Assembly (NCBI RefSeq): GCF_039532605.1
Contig: NZ_BAAARY010000019.1
Coordinates: 1 to 42,876 of the forward strand
DNA length: 42,876 bases
Direction of reading: 5' to 3'
Origin: Pilimelia columellifera
Lineage (GTDB): Bacteria > Actinomycetota > Actinomycetes > Mycobacteriales > Micromonosporaceae
The notes beneath the pieces are model-generated. The model saw only the letters and a program-made list of their open reading frames with translations, had not been told where the DNA came from and ran no database searches. The position numbers were made by a program, and so were the translations under genes. Shown one piece after another: positions 32,497 to 39,129 of this stretch (positions are counted from its first letter, which is position 1; each line of letters begins with the position of its first letter).

Positions 32497-32952
32497 ATGA
32501 CAGTTCTCGAGTTGTCCAGTCAGGACGCCAGCCCGCCGGCTGCCAGGTCAGGTGACTCCGCCAGGGCGAACGGGGACGGCTGCGTCCGGGTGGTCCTGTG
32601 CCGGGGCTGCTGCTGCGGCAGCGCCGCGAAGATTCCTGGCACAGATCATGATGGTCAGTTGGCGAGGCTACGGCGCCTGGCGCAGGAACGCCCTGGCCAG
32701 GTTCAGGTCCGTACGGCGGAGTGCCTGGGCCCGTGCGAGCAGGCCAACGTGGTGGTGGTGCGCCCATCAGTGGCCGGGCGCCGTCGCGGCGGAAGGCCGG
32801 TGTGGCTGGGACTGGTGCGTGATGAGGCTGCCATCGACTTGCTGGAGAGCTGGCTGGCCGCCGGCGGGCCGGGTCTGGCGTCGCTTCCCGCCGCGCTGAG
32901 CCTTCAGGTGTTCCCGGCGCCGAAGTCCGTGGGGAGCGACCGTGTCCGTTGA
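32497..32952 (+). CDS. thioredoxin-like [2Fe-2S] ferredoxin protein under B12 control
   Basis: 151 residues from ATG 32497; GAGGGAGAG lies upstream. The core resembles thioredoxin-like [2Fe-2S] ferredoxins: VVLCRGCCCGSAAKIPGTDH (Cys35, 38, 39, 40) and AECLGPCEQANVVVVRP (Cys76, Cys80), the second pair in the usual C-x3-C spacing. The first cluster has more cysteines than the family needs (C-x2-CCC). It is first gene after the cobalamin riboswitch and overlaps the solute-binding-protein gene by 11 bases. The role is unknown; an electron carrier for metal or corrin reduction, or a metal-binding protein, would fit the context (inference). Confidence 0.85.
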   Translation: MTVLELSSQDASPPAARSGDSARANGDGCVRVVLCRGCCCGSAAKIPGTDHDGQLARLRRLAQERPGQVQVRTAECLGPCEQANVVVVRPSVAGRRRGGRPVWLGLVRDEAAIDLLESWLAAGGPGLASLPAALSLQVFPAPKSVGSDRVR

Positions 32953-34513
32953 GCGGTTGACGCGCCGGGTCCGCCTGGTGGTGGTGTTGAGCGCGTTGAC
33001 GTTACTCGGCGCCGGGTGTGCGGGGGTGTCGACAGACAAGCCTGCCGACGCCACGCCGGTCACACAGCTGAGGATCGCGACGAGCTTCGCGATCAGCGAC
33101 CTGGACCCGTTGAAGAACGGATTCTGGGCGCCGGAGTTCGGGTTCGGCGCGTTGCTGCTCCAGCCGGTGCGCGGCGGCAAACTTCAGCCGTGGCTGTTGG
33201 AATCGGCGACGCAGGCCAGCCCGACGACGTGGACCCTTCAGCTCAAGCCCGAACTGGCGTTCCAGAACGGCCGACCCATCGACGCCGCCGCGCTGGTCGA
33301 GGTCATGACGTTCCACTTACGGGAGAACACCTCGGTCACGCCGTTGCTGCCCGGGGCGACCGTTGCCGCGACCGGCCCGCTGACGGTCACGCTGACGACG
33401 GCGCGGCCGACGTCCTATGTGCCGAGCCTGCTCGCCCACGAGTCGATGTTCCCGATCTTCGACCACGCCGCCTACCAGAAGGCGAAGGGCCGGCCGGCGG
33501 AGCTGATCGCGGCGAAGATCTGGTCCGGCCCGTACACGGTGACCGCGTTGACGCCCGAGGCGATGACGTTGGCGCCGACGCCGGGTTACCGGGTGTCGCC
33601 GCCGAAGCTGGAGAAGCTGACCGTCCGGTTCATCCCCGAGGCCCAGGCCCGGATCCTGGCGGTGCAGAACGGGGAGGCCGACCTGGCGCTGTACCCGCCG
33701 TCGTCGGCCGCCCGGGAGCTGAAGGGACGCACGGACGCGGTGTACCTGAACCAGGACGCCGGCACCGCCGCGGAGGGATTCCAGCTCGTCCTCAACCCAC
33801 GCACCGGGCCGCTGGCGGACGTGCGGGTACGGCAGGCGCTCCGGTTCGGCATCGACTATGGGCAACTCGCGACGCAGGTCCTCGGTGGCCAGTACGACAC
33901 CGCGGTCGGCTTCTACCCGGCTTTTCTGCCCTACGCCAAGCGCAACCAGACGTTCGACGCGGTCAAGGCCAGCCAGTTCCTCGACGGCGCCGGGTGGGTT
34001 CGCGGCGGCGACGGGACGCGCAGCAAGGGCGGCAAGCCGTTGACGGTGACGTTGCTGAGCTACCCCCAGCAGCCCGACTCCAAGACCGTCGCCGTGGCGC
34101 TACAGGCGCAGCTCCGCACGATCGGCGTCGACGTGCAGGTGCGCCAGGTCGATGACATCGCCGCCGCGGCGAAGAACCCCGCAGGTTGGGACGCCGCCGT
34201 GTGGGGCAACGGGGCGATCGACTGGACCCAGACCGACCCGGTGACGCCGCTCGTGGCGAACTTCACCCCGTCCGGCGACAACAACTACGGCGGCATCAGG
34301 GACCCGCAGCTCAACCGGCTCATCGGCCAGCTCACCGAGACGTTCGACCCGGCCACCCGGGACACGCTGATGGGCGAGGCGCAGCGGATCATCGTCGAGG
34401 AGAAGGTCCATAGCCTGTACCTGACCCTCAAACGGGTGCCCGTGGTCGCCGCTCCGAGGTTGCGCGACTATCAGGTGCCACCGGTGGCGCTGCTCTGGGT
34501 CGCCGCGTACTGA
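32942..34513 (+). CDS. ABC importer solute-binding lipoprotein, Opp/Nik family (SBP family 5)
   Basis: 523 residues from GTG 32942. A lipoprotein signal peptide has lipobox LLGAGC (Cys26). The SBP_bac_5 fold is recognised by QLRIATSFAISDLDPLKNGF, LQLKPELAFQNGRPIDAAAL, a long LAVQNGEADLALYPPSSAAR stretch, RVRQALRFGIDYGQL-like VRVRQALRFGIDYGQLATQV, and the C-terminal DTLMGEAQRIIVEEKVHSLY. The family binds peptides, or Ni/Co chelates in NikA/CntA members. The B12 riboswitch upstream makes a cobalt-containing ligand the best guess. First of the four transporter genes. Confidence 0.9.
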   Translation: MSVERLTRRVRLVVVLSALTLLGAGCAGVSTDKPADATPVTQLRIATSFAISDLDPLKNGFWAPEFGFGALLLQPVRGGKLQPWLLESATQASPTTWTLQLKPELAFQNGRPIDAAALVEVMTFHLRENTSVTPLLPGATVAATGPLTVTLTTARPTSYVPSLLAHESMFPIFDHAAYQKAKGRPAELIAAKIWSGPYTVTALTPEAMTLAPTPGYRVSPPKLEKLTVRFIPEAQARILAVQNGEADLALYPPSSAARELKGRTDAVYLNQDAGTAAEGFQLVLNPRTGPLADVRVRQALRFGIDYGQLATQVLGGQYDTAVGFYPAFLPYAKRNQTFDAVKASQFLDGAGWVRGGDGTRSKGGKPLTVTLLSYPQQPDSKTVAVALQAQLRTIGVDVQVRQVDDIAAAAKNPAGWDAAVWGNGAIDWTQTDPVTPLVANFTPSGDNNYGGIRDPQLNRLIGQLTETFDPATRDTLMGEAQRIIVEEKVHSLYLTLKRVPVVAAPRLRDYQVPPVALLWVAAY

Positions 34514-34519
34514 ACCCTG

Positions 34520-35488
34520 ATGATCATAGTGATCGCGCGGCGGGTCGGGCAGGCCGTCGCCACCCTCGCTGTCGGCAGCGTGCTGGTGTGGTCGCTGCTG
34601 GCGTTGGCGCCGGGCGACCCGGCCCGGCGGGTGCTGGCCACGAACAACGTCACCAGCCCGACCGCCGCCCAGGTGACGGCCAAACGCGTCGAGCTGGGCC
34701 TTTCCGGCCAGCCGGTGGCCCGGTACGGGCGCTGGCTGGCCGGCGCCGCACGCGGTGACCTGGGCACGTCCTGGGTCACCGGCCGGCCGGTCCGCCACGA
34801 GCTGGGCAGCCGGTTGCCGGCCACGCTGCGGCTCACCGCCGCCGCGGTCGCGTTGGCGCTGGGCGTGGCGCTGCTGTTGGGCTGCGTCGCGGCTTCGGCG
34901 CCGGGCCGGTGGCCCGACCTGGCGATCCGGCTGGCGGCGCTGCCCGCGCTCGTGCTCCCCAGCTTCGTCGTGGGGCTGGTGCTGCTTCAGGTGGTCGTGT
35001 TGCGGCTGGCGCAGTTCCGGGTCATCTCCGACGGTAGCTGGAGCACCGTGTTCCTGCCCGCGCTCACCCTCGCGTTGGCCACCGCCGCGACCTGGTCCCG
35101 CATCCTGCGGGCCGGGCTGCTCCAGGCCCGTGGGGCGCCACACGTGGAAGTCGCCCGGGCCCGCGGCGCCGGCCGCGCGCGGCTGCTCCTGGTCCACGAC
35201 CTGCCCAACGCCTTGGTCCCGTTCCTCACCGTCGTCGGCGCCGGGGTCGCCGCGCTGCTGGGCGGCGCTCCGATCGTGGAGACCGTCTTCACCTGGCCCG
35301 GTGTCGGTCGCTTCGCCGTACAGGGCATCACCTCCCGCGACCTGCCGGTCGTGCAGGGTTACGCCCTGCTCGGGATCACCGCATACGTCGCCGTCAGCCT
35401 GGTGGTCGACCTGATCGCGATGGCCGTCGATCCGCGCACCGCGCCGGCATCGACCCGCCGCGTCCGGTTGTCGCGGAGCGGGCGATGA
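34520..35488 (+). CDS. ABC importer permease, NikB/OppB type
   Basis: 322 residues, six membrane helices, starting MIIVIARRVGQAVATLAVGS as is usual for OppB/NikB proteins. The EAA loop that contacts the ATPase is VEVARARGAGRARLLLVHDL, then PNALVPFL. The end PIVETVFTWPGVGRFAVQGI then TSRDLPVVQGYALL is highly characteristic of the family. It begins 6 bases after the SBP stop and overlaps the next gene by 4 bases (ATGA). Confidence 0.92.
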   Translation: MIIVIARRVGQAVATLAVGSVLVWSLLALAPGDPARRVLATNNVTSPTAAQVTAKRVELGLSGQPVARYGRWLAGAARGDLGTSWVTGRPVRHELGSRLPATLRLTAAAVALALGVALLLGCVAASAPGRWPDLAIRLAALPALVLPSFVVGLVLLQVVVLRLAQFRVISDGSWSTVFLPALTLALATAATWSRILRAGLLQARGAPHVEVARARGAGRARLLLVHDLPNALVPFLTVVGAGVAALLGGAPIVETVFTWPGVGRFAVQGITSRDLPVVQGYALLGITAYVAVSLVVDLIAMAVDPRTAPASTRRVRLSRSGR

Positions 35489-37272
35489 CCGGACTGCTGC
35501 GTCACCGCGGAGGCCGGGCCGGAACCGCGCTGGCGCTGGCCCTGGTGGCCTTCGCGGTGTTCGGCCCCGCGCTGGCGACCGCCGACCCTGACCTGCCCGA
35601 CTACGCCAACCAGCTCGCCGCGCCGGGCGCCGCGCACTGGCTCGGCACTGACGACGCCGGCCGTGATCTGCTGGCCCGGACCATCGCGGGCGCCCGCACC
35701 TCGCTCCAGGCGGTGCTGGTCGTCTTCGCCCTGACGACGACGCTCGGGCTGCTTGTCGGTGGCGCGGCCGGTTACCTCGGCGGGATCGTCGACGCCGTCA
35801 TCAGCCGGGTCATCGACGTCATGCTCGGCCTGCCGTCGCAGATCATCGCCCTGGCGATCGTCGGGGCGCTCGGTGTCGGCGCGGACAACCTGATTCTGGC
35901 CATCGTCGCCGCCGGCTGGGCCTACCCCGCCCGCATCGCCCGGAGCGCCACCCTCGGCAGCCATACCCGCCTCGACGTGATCGCCGCCAGAATGGCCGGT
36001 ATCGGGCCGGCCCGCGTGCTGCGCACCCACATCCTGCCCGGAGCGTTGGCGACGGTCGTGGTTGCCGCCACTGCGACGGTCGGTGAGACGGTGCTGGTGC
36101 TGGCCGGGTTGTCGTTCCTCGGCCTCGGCGCCCAACCCCCGACCGCCGAGCTCGGCCAGATGCTGGCCGACAGCCAAGGCTCCCTCGTCAGCTCACCATG
36201 GCTGCTCATCGGGCCGACCGTGATCATCGCGCTCACCGTCACGGCGGCCATGTTGCTCAGCGACGCCCTGCGCGACGTGCTCGACCCACAGCCCACCGAG
36301 GTCCGTGCCCGGACCGCGCCGCCAGTCGCGGTCCGGGCGCCCGCCACCGTGACGGACGCCGTCGCCCTGCGGGTCACCGACCTGGCCGTCACCTACTCTG
36401 ACGGCGCCCGTGCTGTCCGCGGCGTGAGCCTGACGCTGCGCTCCGGGCAGTGTCTCGCCGTCGTCGGCGAGTCCGGATGCGGCAAGACCACGCTCGCCCG
36501 AGCCGTCTTGCGACTGCTGCCCCCGGCCGCGACCATCACCGGACACGTGCAGGTCGACGACCAGGACATCCTCAACCTCGACGCCCCCGCGATGCGCCGG
36601 GCCCGCGGCCGCGCCATCGGCTACGTCGCCCAGGACCCGTATGCCGCCTGCGACCCTCTCCACCCGGTGCGCCACCACGTCACCGAGGCATGGCTGGCGC
36701 ACCGCCGACGCCCCGACAGGTCGACCGTGACCGGACGGGTCGCCGATCTCGGTGTCCAACACGCGCGAGAGCGGCTCGCCGAACGCCCGCACCGCTGGTC
36801 CGGCGGCATGCTGCAACGCGCCACCATCGCCGCCGCCACCGTCCACCAACCGGCGCTCACCGTCGCCGACGAGCCGACCAGCGCCCTCGACGCGGACCTC
36901 TCCGACGACGTACTGATCACGCTGCGCCAAGCGAGCCAGGCGGTGCTGCTCATCAGCCACGACCTGCGCCTGGTCGCCCGACACAGTGATCACATCGCCG
37001 TCATGTACGCCGGCAGGATCGTCGAGACGGGAACGACCGGCGACATCCTGGACAACCCCCGCCACCCGTACACCAGGGCACTGCTCGCCGCGACGCCCCC
37101 TGTAGAAGGGCCACCCGCACGATCCCTGCCCGGCGCCCCGCCGAGCCTGGCTCACCACATCGACCCAGGCTGCGCATTCGCCCCGCGATGTGTGGAAGCC
37201 CGCAGCATCTGCCACGACCGTGAGCCCGTACTCGTCGGCGGTGTGGCCTGCTTCAACGGCGACCAGCGATGA
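35485..37272 (+). CDS. fused ABC importer permease (NikC type) and ATPase (NikD type)
   Basis: 595 residues. Residues 1-268 are an OppC/NikC permease: HWLGTDDAGRDLLARTIAGA with the EAA loop DVIAARMAGIGPARVLRTHI. A short Pro/Ala linker leads to an ATPase from about 293, with Walker A GESGCGKTT (328-336), signature WSGGMLQR (438-445), Walker B LTVADEP (458-464) and switch His in LISHD. An oligopeptide-transporter C-terminal segment with cysteines (PGCAFAPRCVEARSICHDRE) closes it. Permease-ATPase fusions of this type occur in actinobacterial Opp/Nik importers. Overlaps the next gene by ATGA. Confidence 0.93.
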   Translation: MTGLLRHRGGRAGTALALALVAFAVFGPALATADPDLPDYANQLAAPGAAHWLGTDDAGRDLLARTIAGARTSLQAVLVVFALTTTLGLLVGGAAGYLGGIVDAVISRVIDVMLGLPSQIIALAIVGALGVGADNLILAIVAAGWAYPARIARSATLGSHTRLDVIAARMAGIGPARVLRTHILPGALATVVVAATATVGETVLVLAGLSFLGLGAQPPTAELGQMLADSQGSLVSSPWLLIGPTVIIALTVTAAMLLSDALRDVLDPQPTEVRARTAPPVAVRAPATVTDAVALRVTDLAVTYSDGARAVRGVSLTLRSGQCLAVVGESGCGKTTLARAVLRLLPPAATITGHVQVDDQDILNLDAPAMRRARGRAIGYVAQDPYAACDPLHPVRHHVTEAWLAHRRRPDRSTVTGRVADLGVQHARERLAERPHRWSGGMLQRATIAAATVHQPALTVADEPTSALDADLSDDVLITLRQASQAVLLISHDLRLVARHSDHIAVMYAGRIVETGTTGDILDNPRHPYTRALLAATPPVEGPPARSLPGAPPSLAHHIDPGCAFAPRCVEARSICHDREPVLVGGVACFNGDQR

Positions 37273-37976
37273 ACGCCACCGCGGAGCCGGCCGTCGTCTC
37301 GGCTGACTCGATCACCCGCAGGTATCGCACCACCCACGGCGACATCACACCCGTCCACGAGGTCAGCCTGGCGGTGCGCCGCGGCGAGATCCTCGGGATC
37401 CGGGGGCCCTCCGGGTCCGGGAAGTCGACGCTGCTGCGGTTGCTCGCCGGAATGGAGCGACCGGACAGCGGGCAGCTGCGCTACCGCGACCGGGCCGCCT
37501 GGCCGGCGCGCTCCCGGACGGCACGCTACCCGCGGGCCGGCTACGTCATGCCGATCTTTCAGGACCCTTCCGCCAGCCTCGACCCGCGTTGGCCGATCTG
37601 GCGTACCCTCACCGAGCCGCTCACCGCCTCTGGCAACCCCGGCCGCGCCGCGCTGCGGGCCACCGCGCGGCAGTGGCTCGACCGGGCCCGACTCGGCCAC
37701 CTCGACCCCACCGCCCGGCCTGGACAGATCTCCGGCGGGCAACGCCAGCGCGTCGCCCTGCTCCGCGCCCTCATCGCCGAACCCGCGCTCATCGTCGCCG
37801 ACGAACCGACCGCCCGCCAGGACGTCATCACGGCCGCCGCCATGAGTGAGCTGCTCACCAACGCCAGCCAGTCCGGGACGGCCATCATCGTCGTCAGCCA
37901 CGACACGACCTGGCTGCGCGGCATCGCTCACCACGTCCTGCCTCTTTGGATCGGCTCGCCGAACTCGGCGGGATGA
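37269..37976 (+). CDS. ABC importer ATPase, NikE/OppF type
   Basis: 235 residues, short for OppF. Walker A is GPSGSGKST (46-54), Q-loop IFQDPSASLDPRW, signature ISGGQRQR (154-161), Walker B LIVADEP (173-179) and switch His VVSHD. The D-loop reads TARQDV in place of the usual SALD, but catalytic Glu is present. The oligopeptide-type C-terminal Cys segment is absent. It forms the second nucleotide-binding subunit of the importer; last gene of the B12-switched operon, convergent with the PadR-linked gene 20 bases on. Confidence 0.9.
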   Translation: MNATAEPAVVSADSITRRYRTTHGDITPVHEVSLAVRRGEILGIRGPSGSGKSTLLRLLAGMERPDSGQLRYRDRAAWPARSRTARYPRAGYVMPIFQDPSASLDPRWPIWRTLTEPLTASGNPGRAALRATARQWLDRARLGHLDPTARPGQISGGQRQRVALLRALIAEPALIVADEPTARQDVITAAAMSELLTNASQSGTAIIVVSHDTTWLRGIAHHVLPLWIGSPNSAG

Positions 37977-37995
37977 CTGCCCAGGCGGCTGCGGG

Positions 37996-38727
37996 TCAGC
38001 TGTCGGACACGCTGAGCCAGCTCAGAAGACCGCCGACCGCGAATCCCACCAGCGCCGCTGCCGCCACCACCCGCACCTGCCGTTTCGTGGACACCATGCG
38101 TACGGGCGCGCCAGTTCTCGGGTCGATCGGCCTTGCGGCCGCGCGCTGCCTGAAGGCAAGTGTCCAGCCGACTACCACGCAGATCAGTCCGAGCGCCGTA
38201 GCCAACCATCCGGGCAGTGCGAACAGTCTGATGGGTAGCCAACGGGGCACGCCCAGGAAGACCAGGCCACCGCCGACGACATACAGCAGGAGGGCGCCGC
38301 CGAGCCACCAACCGCGTTCGTCGGGGGCGCGGCGATCAGGCGAGGTGGTCGAACGCCGCTGGGCCCGCAGCAGCCAGGGAAACAACGCGACCAGCCCGAG
38401 GAGCGGCAGCACCGACAGCATGTGGCCCAGCGTCACCACCACGAACGGGGTGGTCGCCCAACCGATCCCGTACGGGACCGTGAGCATTCCCAACCCTACG
38501 AGCAGGGTGCTGATCCAGATTGTCGCCAGGCGCCGCCCGGGTTTCCGTGGCCGCGCAACGGCCAGGCGGGCGGCGTAGGCTGCGGGATCGCCGAACGCCT
38601 CGGCGGGAGTGGCGCCGCTGTCCGCGCAGTGGGCCCGCGCCTCCGCCAGCGCCTCACCGATCGCCTTGCCCGGCACATCGTGCAGCGCCAGCTGGGCTGT
38701 CAGTCTCTGGTACCACTGGTCCGTCAC
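37996..38727 (-). CDS. multi-pass membrane protein with HAAS-like N-terminal domain
   Basis: 243 residues from GTG 38727, overlapping the PadR stop by GTGA. The N-terminal 65 residues are a soluble helical domain (WYQRLTAQLALHDVPGKAIG and DPAAYAARLAVARPRKPGRR) of the HAAS/DUF1700 kind often encoded beside PadR regulators. About five or six membrane helices follow (for example LATIWISTLLVGLGMLTVPY, GALLLYVVGGGLVFLGVP, LATALGLICVVVGWTLAF). Function unknown; probably the target or co-factor of the PadR repressor. Confidence 0.8.
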   Translation of the reverse strand: MTDQWYQRLTAQLALHDVPGKAIGEALAEARAHCADSGATPAEAFGDPAAYAARLAVARPRKPGRRLATIWISTLLVGLGMLTVPYGIGWATTPFVVVTLGHMLSVLPLLGLVALFPWLLRAQRRSTTSPDRRAPDERGWWLGGALLLYVVGGGLVFLGVPRWLPIRLFALPGWLATALGLICVVVGWTLAFRQRAAARPIDPRTGAPVRMVSTKRQVRVVAAAALVGFAVGGLLSWLSVSDS

Positions 38728-39065
38728 GACTGCTCCTCGTCGCTGGTGAGTGAGGCGACGATCGCGGCGAGGCGTTGCCACCGGTTCCGCCGCGCAGCGA
38801 GCGTCGACCGCCCGGTGCTGGTGAGGGAGAAGTACTTTCGGCCGGGGCCGGATTCGCTGAGCTGCCACTGGGCGGTGACCAGTCCGTCGGCTTCCAGCCG
38901 GGCCAGCAGGGGGTACAGGGTCCCACCCTTGATCACGCCGAGCCCGGCCTTTTCCAGGCGCTGGCTCAACGCGTAGCCGTATGTCGGGCCGTCCCTCAGC
39001 GCCCCGAGCACGCTCAGCCCGAGAGCGCCCCGCAGCCACTCCGCTGGAAACCCCTCATCATCCAC
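38724..39065 (-). CDS. PadR-family transcriptional regulator
   Basis: 113 residues. A winged helix typical of PadR: LGLSVLGALRDGPTYGYALS, VIKGGTLYPLLARLEADGLV (recognition helix and wing) and GPGRKYFSLTSTGRSTL, with a short C-terminal helix for dimerisation. It is coupled to the membrane protein gene downstream. The region just upstream is AT-rich for this genome and contains a TACTAT -10-like element on this strand (complement of 39073-39078) and the palindrome CTAGCTAG (39086-39093), likely promoter and self-operator. Confidence 0.9.
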   Translation of the reverse strand: MDDEGFPAEWLRGALGLSVLGALRDGPTYGYALSQRLEKAGLGVIKGGTLYPLLARLEADGLVTAQWQLSESGPGRKYFSLTSTGRSTLAARRNRWQRLAAIVASLTSDEEQS

Positions 39066-39072
39066 AAGCTAC

Positions 39073-39093
39073 ATAGTATGGCAATCTAGCTAG
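39073..39093 (-). promoter_or_regulatory. promoter/operator region of the PadR gene
   Basis: On the minus strand TACTAT (complement of 39073-39078) lies 8 bases before the PadR start, so transcription would be nearly leaderless. CTAGCTAG (39086-39093) is a perfect 8-base palindrome between the expected -10 and -35. No good -35 hexamer is visible. Confidence 0.3.
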
Positions 39094-39129
39094 CATCACC
39101 ATCCACAGTAAGCGCTGCCAAGCGCCCAG

